The notes beneath the pieces were generated by a model that did no database searches, was not told where the DNA came from, and saw only the letters and a list, made by a program, of their open reading frames with translations. From contig NC_064759.1 of assembly GCF_011397635.1 (NCBI RefSeq), positions 24,514,428-24,578,427 of the forward strand: a DNA stretch of 64,000 bases. The letters run 5' to 3'. Positions 46,054 through 57,700 of this stretch are shown piece after piece. A program made the position numbers and the translations under genes. The number at the start of each line of letters is the position of its first letter. The first letter of the stretch is position 1. Source of the DNA: Epinephelus fuscoguttatus. Taxonomy: Eukaryota > Chordata > Actinopteri > Perciformes > Serranidae.

Positions 46054-48585
46054 TGTATCACTCCACCAAAACCTCAGAGAGATATGCAAAAAGACGGCAA
46101 GATGATGATGATCTGTTTGCTTTTAGCAGGTAATTGTCACCTCTTTGCTTCCGATCTCATTCCTTTATACACTCCATTTGAACAAAGAAGTCATGTCATT
46201 CTTTGTCACTTCCATCACTTTCTTTCAGCTCTCAGCAGCCCTGTGTTCGCTGGAGAATGGAAGGCGAATGTTGTAAAAAGTCTCGACACTCTGGTCAGTT
46301 CCTGCGTTGTGGTGCCGTGTTCATTCACCCATCCCAAAGGAAACCTGCCCACCTCCAAACTCAGAGGGATCTGGCATCGTTCAAATGATCGAAATCAACG
46401 CATCTATTATGAGGATCAAACGCAGGTTTTGGAAAACTTCAGGGGCCGCACACGGTTGTTGGGACATCTGGGTCAGAGCAACTGCACCTTAGAAATGATG
46501 GACGTTAAAGATCATGACAATGGCCCTTTCTGCTTCCGGATAGAACTAACAGAGAAAGAGACTGATACAAAAACCCCCGAAAAGTTCTCTTTTGTGGAGA
46601 ATTGTGTTGAGTTCAGAATGCTCCGTATGTCACCAACTTTCCAAAATGTCATAAATCTACATCTGTCTTCTTGAATTGCTTCTTAATTTATCTCTGCCTT
46701 TTCACAATTACAGCTGATCCTCCAAAGCCTGCCCTGACTCACCCAAAGACAGCCATTGAAGGACATCCCTACACTGTCACCTGCTCGGTCACCCATACCT
46801 GCCCCTCCCACGTGCCTAAACTCACATGGAGTAAGGCCGCTCCAGATGCGGTGAATGAGGTCCACAGAGAAATTCACCTTGGCTACTGGGAGGTACAGTC
46901 CATCCTGACCATCATTCCCAAGGAGAAGGACGACCACACTGAGATCAACTGCACGGCACAATTTAATGGAGGGAAGACGTCCTTTACAACACTGGCATTC
47001 TATGTAAAACGTGAGATCATTTTCACTCTGTTGCTGAATTTTGAGAATGTTCTTAATATGTCCCCTTCCCATTATGTGTAATATAAAAGAAAGAATGTCC
47101 CTTATATGTGGCTCCATCTGTTTGCAGGTACAGAAAACTACAACCACATCATCATTCCCACAGTGGTGGCGATTGGCACAGCTGTGATCTTTGCAGTCTT
47201 CTGCATTCTCATGGCGAAGAGATACAAGTGAGTCGTGCAGTCCACTGACATTAAGTATTTGACGCAACACATCAGATAGGTAAAAACTCTTGGATATGTC
47301 CCCGTGTTTAACACATCTGTGTACAGTACATGCTCCTCAATCAAATTACATTGTTTCTGTCTGCCCAAGGAAACGCATCCAAGAGCTCCAGCGTGGGGAT
47401 GGCAGGTAAAAATATTAAAAGACAGATTTAGTTCATAGAGCTTCACCAGTATCATGTTTTTAATCATTTTTGTCTTCATTATCATGTGTCATATTTAGCA
47501 TGTGGAACCGGCTGTCCAGGCTGTCTCGCAGGTGTGAAAACTAATATTCTTTCTTCTGTCTCATCCCAAACTGTTTTCACTGGAAACTTATTTGTACCGA
47601 TGTGTAATTAAATCTATGACATTTTCAGGATGCACTCCGACAGCCCAGGACCATCTCGTTCTGATCAAAGGTCATTTCCTCTTTAAATGCTCTGTGATAT
47701 TAATGACAGGTTCTGTATTCTCCCTGCAGCTTTGTATAGTCGCTGAGTCGGTGGCCTCAATGTAATTTCCATGTCTGTGCAAAAGTTTGGTGCTTCTTGG
47801 CATTCTTGATAAGATCTATGCTTTTATTTTTATGCCAACAACATTTGCATAGTTTCTGTTCTTCTTTTTTTATGCAGAAGGTCTGTTTGGAGCAGATTTT
47901 CAAGGTAAGACATGAAGAGCACTGACAGTCGCATGCCTGCCTACGCTGATAAGTTTCACAAGTTTATTTAAACACTTGGTTGTTTTCACAGTTTAAACAC
48001 GCTGTGGTTTTCACAGCTAAAGCAAACTCAGCCTTGTTAATAATTTAAATAGTTTATGTACTTTTTTTCTATAACAGAAGGCCTAAAGGGGAAGCAGTGG
48101 ATTTGGGTCCTATGTAAGTGTGTTAAACATAAGAAAATTAAGTAGCTAATTGTTGGTTTCTGATCTGAGTTGTGACTTGAATTTTAATTGACAGGCCCAA
48201 AAATGTGAATTCAAAATCCTGTGCCGACCAGAAATTCAACAAGCCTCGTTTCCCGTCCCCCAAAAGGTACTTGGCTTGCCCCTCTTGAACCTGAACAGTT
48301 GGTTAAATATAGCTGTCATTCATTGTAATACAGCAATGTCTAATGTCATTCTTTATCTTTGTCTTCTTGTTGTTGCTGTTGTTATTGATGGGCCTCAGTC
48401 AGCCGAAATCCTGCAATTACCAAGAGGTACTATTAAATTGCCAATGATTTATTTCCACAAATTACATTTAGCACAGTGGCGCTATCAACATCTGTGACAA
48501 TTATGATCTCAATCTCTCACAGGATCTTGATGACGGTGACGACTACATGAACACCGCAGACCTCAATGTCTACGGAAACATCTGA
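46054..48585 (+). CDS. Siglec-like Ig receptor C, complete, two Ig domains
   Basis: Twelve coding exons (from ATG 46,084): 46,054-46,129, 46,229-46,624, 46,714-47,010, 47,128-47,227, 47,370-47,405, 47,499-47,531, 47,629-47,670, 47,878-47,904, 48,078-48,113, 48,195-48,266, 48,399-48,426, 48,523-48,585. They give 391 residues. Domains: signal peptide (~1-16), V-set (~16-147) with SSCVVVPCSF, NCTLEM and the arginine in GPFCFRIEL; C2-set (~148-246); membrane segment (~257-275, IIIPTVVAIGTAVIFAVF). The tail has basic micro-exons (MWNRLSRLSR, RRSVWSRFSR) and ends CNYQED, DDYMNTADLN, VYGNI. YMNT and YGNI fit YxN, the GRB2-SH2 pattern; neither is a strict ITIM. By family it should be a surface receptor of immune cells; sialic-acid binding is inferred from the kept arginine. 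It faces opposite to A and B. Confidence 0.9.
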
Positions 48586-48700
48586 AATAACCCCACAAAA
48601 AAACAAATCTACTCATGCTTATAAGGATCATATCTCTAGCACATCTTATCACTGCAGTTTTGTTATAGGCTACGTGGATACTGTAGTCATCTCCCATGTG

Positions 48701-49110
48701 TTTAAAGGTCCAGTGTGTGAGATTTCAGAGGATCTATTGGCAGAAATGTTATCTAATATAAAAACTATGTTTTCTTGAGTGTAAAATAACTGTTTTCGTT
48801 GCCTTAGAATGACTCGTTTATATCTACATAGGAAGCGGGTCCTTGTCCACAGAGTTTACCAAGTTGCACCACCATGTTTGTACAGTAGCCAAAGAGGGAC
48901 AAACCAAACATTGGCCCTAGATGGGGCAGTTCAAGCTATTGTTTCAGCCACCGTAGTTAGCAGTTCCTCTGTGACAGCCAAAAAAAAACAACATATTCTT
49001 TTTATGTGAAACTTGCAGGTAAAAACTTGAACCAACCAAGAATCTTGTGATCTGCAATCGTCACCACTCTGCCACTAAATCCCCCTAAATCTTACACACT
49101 GCTGCTTCAA
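48701..49110. mobile_element. MITE with AAAGGTCCAGTGTGT ends
   Basis: It begins TTTAAAGGTCCAGTGTGTGA and ends with a diverged inverted copy (CCTAAATCTTACACACTGCTG). Related to 57,778-58,055. It lies just downstream of gene C, possibly within its 3'-UTR. Family not named with confidence. Confidence 0.6.
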
Positions 49111-49344
49111 TTCTGTCTTTGATAATTTGATCATATTATTTAGGGAAAGTAGAATGCATTTTGTGTGTATATATTGTTCATGAAATTTATTATTAAATGT
49201 CTGCCATTGTAATGACGTCTGCATAGCAGTAAGTATGTAACTTTATCCAGCAACTGTATTTGTTTGTTGAGGAATGATGTCACTTTTGTTTGACCTTAAA
49301 CAAAAATTAAAATGCCACAGTGAGATTAAATTAAAGGAGCTGTA

Positions 49345-49560
49345 TCAGTCAATCAATCAAACTTTATCTGTATAGCACTTTTCATACATCGCAATGTAAC
49401 ACAAAGTGCTTCACATATTCAGAACAAACAAAAAAAGCATTAAGCATTGGAAGTCATATAAAATAGGAACTCAGGGAACTCAGGAAACGCCATCATAACT
49501 CTTCAAAAGTCTGCGATGAGGAAACACCAGAGGTAAAATTAAGATTTAAAAATCCATAGA
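49345..49560 (-). mobile_element. LINE/SINE 3' tail fragment
   Basis: On the minus strand AAGTGCTTTGTGTTACATTG, then GTGCTATACAGATAAAGTTT and TTGATTGATTGA have the form of L2-type 3' tails. Coding part not found; the stretch 49,560-51,235 to its right shows nothing I recognise. Confidence 0.6.
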
Positions 49561-51235
49561 AGGGTAGAGTAAAAATATAAAAATATATAAAAGGAAAGAG
49601 TACTATAGAATAAAGAGAGTAAAACTGGAGATATTAGGATATTAATGAAGTAAAACAGACATAAAAGGTGGGTTACGAAGAAGAAACAATAAAATAGAAC
49701 AAACAGAAGAGTAGTAGGACAGGCAAAGATAAATAGGAAGGACTAAGACCATGTACTCGACATTCAGAGCATATCTATGATTCAGAGCCTCAGCCGGGAT
49801 TGCCTGCACACAGCTCTCAACATGGAGGTGGCTGAGCCGACGGCTAGAAGCTAATGGTCCTGATAGTGCTACCAGTAGCAACTGTGCTAACATAGTACAT
49901 AACAGCTCACCTTCATGACAATGCTGTCATGCCACCGTGGGTCGGGACGTGTTATCAGCAGTAAGTGCCGTATGGGTACAGTGCAGAGCAGCAAAGATTA
50001 GCTTGCCAGTGGTATACACACACAAGACTCACATGCACTAGCATGCAAGCACGGTCAGACCGTACCACAACAAAGAACAGAAAAGCTCAAATTAAAACAC
50101 ACACAGAGGGAGCATGACTTCATTCTCTGTTTAGGACGCCATTACTCCACTTTATCTTAACATAGTAAATAGGTGTTTGCTGCTATAACCTATTAATGCT
50201 CTGACTGTCATGTACAGCTGCGGTAAATAAACATCAAAAGCAGTAAGTGTAGAGAACAAGATAGGATAAGAATTTATTGGAAAAGATTGACATTCTGGGA
50301 AATACACTTATTCACTATTCTGCTGAGACAGATGGCCTTTGCACACTGAGTCTGTTTTTTTCTATCATCCGATAAAAAAATTTATGCACAGAAACCACGC
50401 ACACTGATTCTGATGCGTTTTATTGGTCTATTTGTTACGAAAATACGCAACAAGTGACAAAATGAAAAGACGCATTTGCTCCTTTATCTCTCTCCACTTA
50501 AGTCACCTATCTGGCTGTCACCAGTCCCTCCCTGTCTTTCATTTGGCACCGCAGCTGAATGAAGGGCCGGAGCCGTCCTCCCTCCCTGTCATCCACCTGA
50601 ATAATACTATCTGACCTGTTGAAAGTGAGCTATCTGAGTTATTGAAATGATTCTGTGCGCCCTGTTTCTCTGTCTTGTCACAGCTGTGTCCCACCACTAC
50701 GTTTTCTTCACTAATTCTTGGTCAAACATCTCTAAACGCTTAGCTTATTTTAGCCTATACTGGAAACAGCTAAACTGGCTGTGTCCAAAGGTAACTAAAA
50801 CCTCCTACCAGCACCTCAATAAATGACATGTTAGTTTGCAAGCTTTAGGCGTGCAGAGAGGCAGATTTTGTTACCTGTTCCTCTACGTTTCCAGACTTTA
50901 TGCTAAGCTAACCATCTGCTAGTACTAGTTCTATATGGAGAGCTCCAGGAATGAGTCCTAAAACCTGGAAATGAGTTAGCATTTTTGCACTCCCAGTTCC
51001 CTTGTGTCAAAGTCGGTGGATTTTTAATGGGTTTTTAGTAGATGCTTTAAATAAGGTCTGTGGTTAGCACAAGCTTAAGAGACTTTAATGAATTTTGAAA
51101 GTTTTATGTGTCTTATAAAAGGTAGTTGCTAACAAGTGGCTAAATGAGACTACAGAATGTCGTCAAGCTAAACACGGCTTTGCAGTCTTGTTGTGGTGGC
51201 AACGTTAAGTCATGTGACTGTTGTTCAATTCATTT
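49561..51235. other. No recognised features
   Basis: Only short frames without domain signatures on either strand. It may be old repeat sequence. Confidence 0.4.
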
Positions 51236-51240
51236 ATAAC

Positions 51241-51272
<32 letters not shown>

Positions 51273-52895
51273 ATTTTATTACTTAGGCGCCTTTCTGTCA
51301 CTCAAGGACACCTTACAATGGATAAAAGACAATGCACAGTACACAATAAAATCAATTAAAATAATTTAAAAGAAAATTAAAAAAGAAAATCACAAAAAGT
51401 ACACATGAGTAAAAACAGATGTGGACAGGAAATGGGGTTAGTGAAGAGAAAAGGCGATCTTAAACAGGTGTGTTTTGAGTCGGGACTTGAATTGTGATAG
51501 TGTACTGATGTTCCTTATTTCGGGTGGAAGAGAGTTCCAGAGCCGGGGAACAGAGTGGGTGAAAGCTCTGCTCCCCACGGTGGTGAGACGGGCGGAGGGG
51601 ACAGTCAACAGAATGGAGGAGGATGATCGGAGGGTGCGAGAGGGAGTGGCGATGTGGAGAAGACTGGAAAGATATGGGGGGGCAAGATTATGGATGGCCT
51701 TGAATGCAAGCAGAAGGATTTTGAAGTCAATGCGGGACTTGACCGGGAGCCAGTGGAGCTGCTGTAGGACGGGAGTGATGTGATGGATGACGGGGGTTCT
51801 GGTGATGACACGGGCAGCTGAATTCTGGACCAGTTGAAGTTTATGCAGGGATTTGTGGGTGAGACCGGAGAGGAGGGAGTTGCAGTAATCTAGGCGGGAA
51901 GTGATGAGACTATGGACAAGGATAGCAGTGGCATGGGGAGTAAGGGAGGGGCGGAGGCAGTTGATGTTGCGTAGGTGGAAGTAAGCATACCGGGTGATGT
52001 TGTTGATGTGAGGACGGAAGGAAAGAGTGCTGTCGAGGATGACACCCAGACTCTTAACCTGTGGGGAGGGGGAGACGGAGCAGTTGTCAATGATGAGGGG
52101 GAAACTGTCAGTTTTGGAAAGTGTTGACTGTGTGCCAATGAGAAGAATCTCAGTTTTATCAGAGTTGAGTTTCAGAAGATTTGAGGTGAACCAGGATTTT
52201 ATTTCAGTGAAGCAGTCAGTAAGGGAGGCGGGTGGGAGGTTGGCAGTGGGTTTGCTAGCGAGGTAGAGCTGGGTGTCATCCGCGTAACAGTGAAAAGTGA
52301 TGTTATGTTTGCAGAAGATGCTGCCAAGGGGAAGAAGATAAATGATGAAGAGGAGGGGCCCCAGGGCTCTGTCCTGGGGCCCCTCCCCTTCATCATTTAT
52401 CTTCTAAATTTTCTTCACTCTTCTTCTAAACCAGACTGGAACTGTTCATACAGGTTGTTGTGTGATAGATGGGAGTGGAGTTGAATTGCTACTGTTTTTT
52501 CAAGAATCTTGGAAATGAAGGGGAGATTAGAAATTGGACGTAGGTTATTGAAGTTAGTGGGATCTGCACCAGGTTTTTTCAGAATTGGGGTAATTGCAGC
52601 GGTTTTGAATGGTGTAGGAACAGTTCCAGTGGAGAGAGAGGAGTGGATGATGGAAGAGATGAGAGTGACCAGGGAAGGGAGGCAGGCTTTTACCAGAACT
52701 GTGGGGAGGGGGTCGAGCTGACAGGTGGATGGCTTGGACTTCTGGATAAGATCTGAAATTTCTGAGGTGATGGGGAGCTGGAAGGAGGAAAAAGAGTGGG
52801 TAGGAGGGGGAAGTTTGGGTATGACGTTGAGGGTGGGTTGTGAGCTGAGTTGCTGGTGGATCGTCTGGATTTTCTGACTGAAGAATGACATTTAT
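51236..52895 (-). mobile_element. L2-type LINE with internal deletion and hairpin
   Basis: It ends in an AAT microsatellite (51,238-51,272). Minus-strand coding from ~52,330 to 51,430 is well kept: [17 protein letters not shown] catalytic region near 52,290, [20 protein letters not shown], then [68 protein letters not shown], and [10 protein letters not shown] at the end. The upstream RT part is at 52,415-52,891 (LRPISNLPFISKILEK). Between them the block encoding the catalytic AFDxxDH segment is missing, replaced by the hairpin at 52,333-52,405. Confidence 0.87.
52333..52405. repeat. Hairpin at the LINE breakpoint
   Basis: Arms of 33 bases (AGAAGATAAATGATGAAG ... CTTCATCATTTATCTTCT) pair with one mismatch around a 7-base loop. 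They correspond to the same RT motif ([13 protein letters not shown]) on opposite strands. Confidence 0.92.
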
Positions 52896-52899
52896 AGCC

Positions 52900-54700
52900 A
52901 AATGTTAGCTGTTTACTTGTGGCGATTGTATTTATGCTTCAAAAGAAATAAAAGTGGTGTTCATCTGCACTCTATTTACGTAACAGACATGAGAATGGTG
53001 TTGATCTTTTCATGGTAAAAGAGAAAATGACTGTCTTTCCCAAAATGTCAAACAATTTCTTTAAATGATTTTAATGCATATGCACATACGTACACTTATA
53101 CAGGGCTGGTGTATTTAATATCTCACAGTCATAAACAAAAATAGATAAGAGAAAAAATATTGCTTTATAATTGAGAATATCTGTGCGTAATGCACTACAA
53201 AGATCTTCCTACATACAAGCGGAAATTATTTTCCTGCATCTAAATACAGGTTTTTCAATAGGCTATATATACATATAAGTATGTATGAGTAATATGTATG
53301 AACCCAATTTGATAAGGTCTGTTGATTTTGGTGTACATTTTAAGTGTTTTTAGAATCATGTGGGTTGGTCAGCACCACTCACAGGAAGCAGCTTTGCCTT
53401 CTTTGTGGTAGGCAAATTGTATCCTCCGCCCACAATTGAGGGGGAGTTCTTCTGAAATGATGGGCTGCGAGACACTTTAAAAGATGGTAAAACTCTTCAT
53501 AGACAATCAGCTCTGGGGGTAAGTCATTCTGATCTCTAAGATATTGTATATTAAAGAAGCTATCTTTGTTTCCCCTGCATTTTGCAAATTAAGTTGTAGT
53601 AGTTTATATGGTGAAATGCTAAAAAGTATTCTTTCTCAAAATGTAGGTGCTGACAGAAACTAGCACAAACTTTATTTTTATTAGAAACCTGAGACAGTTT
53701 AGACAGTATTTAAATAAAAAACAATTACTGCATGTTGCTAAAATATCTGTCTCTGTTATACAATTTCCAATCAAATAAATTCTGATGCCTGGCATGATGC
53801 ATGTCGGGGGAAAACCCAAAATATGCTGACACAAAATAATATTTCTTAAGGCTGGGATAATTTAACTTGTTACCATTATGAGTTTCCTGGAATCAAGAAC
53901 GTTTTTCTTGAAGGTAAAATCTACCTTGTTCTGCTTTTTGTTTTACGCCATATTGCTCTGAAGTGAACACTGACTGGCCTAATTTTAGAATATTCAAAAC
54001 ATGAAGTGCTATAGAAACAAGGAATATTCTCAGACCATTGACACATTTGCTTTCTTGTTTGAGAAACAATATAAATGTTGCTTGGTTTAAACAGTTTTTA
54101 GGTTTTTATTTTTATCCAGAGCCCTTTTGTGATTGTGATTTTGTGATGAAAAAAAAAGAAGTTCTGCATCAAGTAATCTGTATGTTTTTACATAAGCTTT
54201 ATCTTCAACTCTTTTGCCAATGCTGCTTATTTATGGCAGTATATTCTATGATTATAAATTAGGTTTCTCTGTTTGATTTTAAAAAAATAAATACATAAAA
54301 AATTGAATGTGATTTTTTTTTCCTTTTCAATACATGCACATGGTGTTATTGTGTTAGTACTATTTATCAATGAATGTGAACATGACAACAGGGCTCTTTA
54401 TGTGCCAACAGGCTGTGACATGCAGATGCACCCTCCTCCCTTGTTTCGTGTTGCTGTGTCATTTTTGTTTTCTAAAAACCTGTTGTGGTTGAACAGTCAA
54501 TAAGTTGGTAGACAGGTTGAGGCTGGTAAAGTGAAACTCCACCCAAATACATGTGCAGACATTTATACTCTGTACACCTGAAATTTGGCTGTCTCAAGCT
54601 TTGATCATTCAAGACACAGACATATTCTATTTTCTGTTTTCATTTCATTTTTATTTTTCAGTGCATAATACTACCGTGTTTATTATATGCATTTTAGGTT
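52900..54700. other. Upstream region of gene D, no recognised features
   Basis: AT-rich, with short frames lacking domain signatures. It would contain the promoter and any leader exon of gene D, but I cannot place them. Confidence 0.4.
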
Positions 54701-54718
54701 TGTGGAATCCTTTACAGG

Positions 54719-57700
54719 ATGTTTGGATTCAGCCATTTTCTCCTGAGCTTCTGTATTCTAGGTAACACATTTTGCTTCTATTCAGTTTTTACTTAAACAT
54801 ATAAACACTACCTGAACATTTTACATTTTTTACATTTTTAATTTTCCTAATGCACACTGGTGCTCTTGCAGGATGCATTTTCTGCAGTTCCAGGGCTTGG
54901 CATGTAAAGATGCCAGGCAACATCCAAGGATTGGCGGGTTCCTGCCTTGTCATCCCTTGCACCTTTGACTACTATAAGAATCCACCTCAAAGACCAGATC
55001 GTGTGGTTTGGTACCAGTATGTGAACCACGGATATCCTCTAGTTTGTGACAGCTGGTACCCATATGATATCATTGCCATATTTAGAGGAAAAACACGAGC
55101 ACTGACATCTAGTTATGAGAAGAAATGCAGTCTTGAAATCTACCCAGTGAGATCGTCTCACCACAGACAGAGGATTTACCCCTGGGTAGATCCAGAGAAT
55201 ATTGGGAAATACACCCATGCATTCTACGACAAAACTGTAACAATTGAAGTAGTAGGTAAGTTCTCATGGTGAGCTGAGAAAAAGATACACTTCAAGATAG
55301 ATGTGTATTCATTAACATCAATAATTCTTCCCATTTCCTTTGTAAAGACAGGGCTCAGGCACCGGATATTATGATCTCTGGAAACATGAAGGTTGGACAA
55401 ACTGTGACAGTGCAATGCAGTGTTTATCACACCTGTCCCACTTACCCACCAACACTGAGTCTCAACATCCCACTGCATAGCGCCAGTCTACGTCAGAGCA
55501 CCATAAGTGATGGAACATCCAAAACCACCCTGACGAGCACAATGTTCATAGAAAGAGACCACCAAACTGTGGAGTGCTCCGTCCGACACAAGGGTGGTAT
55601 CAGCGCAACAGCCTCTAAAACCTTAAATGCAGAATGTAAGTGATGAATTTGCAAAACTATCATCAGTTTTCTTTTATGCTGACGCTTAAAAAATGTTAAC
55701 ATTTACCATTTATATCTCAGGCTCCTTTTCACCATTGACTATCAGCCGGACATCGTACGAATTTCTTGAGGGACAGGCGAGCAAAGTAACCTGCACTGCC
55801 TCATACACATGCCCAAAACATGTACCAGTTCTCACATGGAACTATGCTAGCATGCCAGCCTCCAGTGAAACCAGGCAGAGTGGAAGTGCTGAGTGGAAGA
55901 CTGTCTCCACACTGACATTCACAGCATCAGGTAAAGATCACGGACGATCTCTGACATGCTACGCACAATTCTCTGGGGGACAGAGGCAGGAAAGGAGCAT
56001 CACCCTACGGGTAAAGAGTGAGTAGAAATCATAATAAGTACTTTCTATCTCTCCACATTTGTACTTTACAAACAGAAAATACATGATTTATATTTTGATA
56101 TGTAGGCTTCTGGAAATGAGATACAGTACAGCCAACAGTCAGTAGGCTGTTATCAGCGATGGTCATTTACCAGAAAACTTCTGCTTCCTTGCAGTCTCCC
56201 TCAGGCCAGCTGCCATCTTATTTAGGTTTTTGCAGTTAATTGAGGAGTTATTGTATAGACAACTTCTCATTTCAACATCACAAATCAGCTGCTCCTCCTC
56301 CATTGCAGAGCTTTAAAGCCAGTAAATAAACAGAAACACAGCATCCGACAAAAGTCCAGCTCAGCAGGGCGGCACTGCTTCAAGACAGCATGAGGTGTCA
56401 AAAAATGGTTGAATGGAAGACAGATATGAAATTATAGTTCTGTTACACTTAATAATCTATTACCATACTGGATTCTTTGACTTCTTCCTGCCTCTAGAAA
56501 TCACTCAGGTGAAACAATCTGAGAGGAAACAGCTCTAATGTCTTGAACTGCTTGTGAAAATCTTTGCAACTTTGATTGAACTGTTTCCTCTTTTTACAGG
56601 AAACATGCTTTCTCGCGGCTGGTCCTTCACCACCCCCAGCAGTATCACAGGCATGAGAGGCTCATGTGTCATCATTCCTTGCACGTTCACCTACAGTGTC
56701 CCTCAGCCTTCTCACCTCACAGTCATATGGTACTTGTTCCAGAGCAACAGATATCCACCTGTGTTTGGTGAAGGACAGAGTGTTATTAGTGAGTTTAGAG
56801 GGATAACCAGATTGATTGGATCTGTGAGTGAGAGGAATTGTAGTCTAAAGATTGAGAGGCTGGAGATGTCACACAACCAGGACAGACTTTACCCATGGAT
56901 AGACAAAGACTCTATTACCTCCTTCCACAGCGTGAGCCACGCACTTTTAGACAAAACATCTCAACTTATTGTTTCAGGTGAGTATCTAGATGCATTCACA
57001 CCCCCTTTAATCGATTCAATACAAAGTCGAAGAAAGGCAGTTCTCCATATTACAATACTGTTTTGATCTTACAGAGCGTGCACAGGAGCCTCAGCTGAAC
57101 ATCATTGGTATCCCCAGGGTGGGAAAGGAGAGCACAGTCTCCTGCAATGTCCGTCATTCATGTATCTCTGATCCCCCAACCCTGATCCTAAGTGGTGTAC
57201 CTGGAAACGAAGTCATTAGCGACACTCTGGTATCTGATGGGATTTGGGAAAGGAAAGTAGAGCTAACTTGGGCTGTGAAAGAGGAAGACCAAAGTGTGAA
57301 GTGTACTGTCAGCTACAGAGGTGGTCAGAGAGCCACAAGTGAGCTCAAGCTGAATGTTGAATGTGAGTACAATGACACGGTGTGTTATTTGAGTTCATAT
57401 AGAAATGCCCCTGTTTATATTCAAGCCTCGCTGTTACGTTTCTGCTCAGGTCCATATGACAACATCGCAATGACTGAGCGTCCAGGCGAAGTGACGGAGG
57501 GTGTGGCAAAGAGTGTCATTTGTTCTGTTTCCTACAAGTGCAAGAAAAATCAACCAACCATCGTGTGGAACTATGAAGACATGAGGATTAAAACAAAAAC
57601 CAAACAGAACTCAAGCACCACCTTTATCACAGTGTCAAATCTCACCTTTATTGGTTCTCTTGAGGATCACGGTAAATCTTTGACCTGCACTGCTCAGTTT

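Noticed and set aside
56554..56600. Separate start (MKIFATLIELFPLFTG) for a second gene at the second V exon
   Set aside because: A pyrimidine tract and AG acceptor end at 56,599 in the right phase for splicing from 56,017, so these residues look like intron. I kept the alternative in the gene D entry because a hydrophobic start cannot be excluded.
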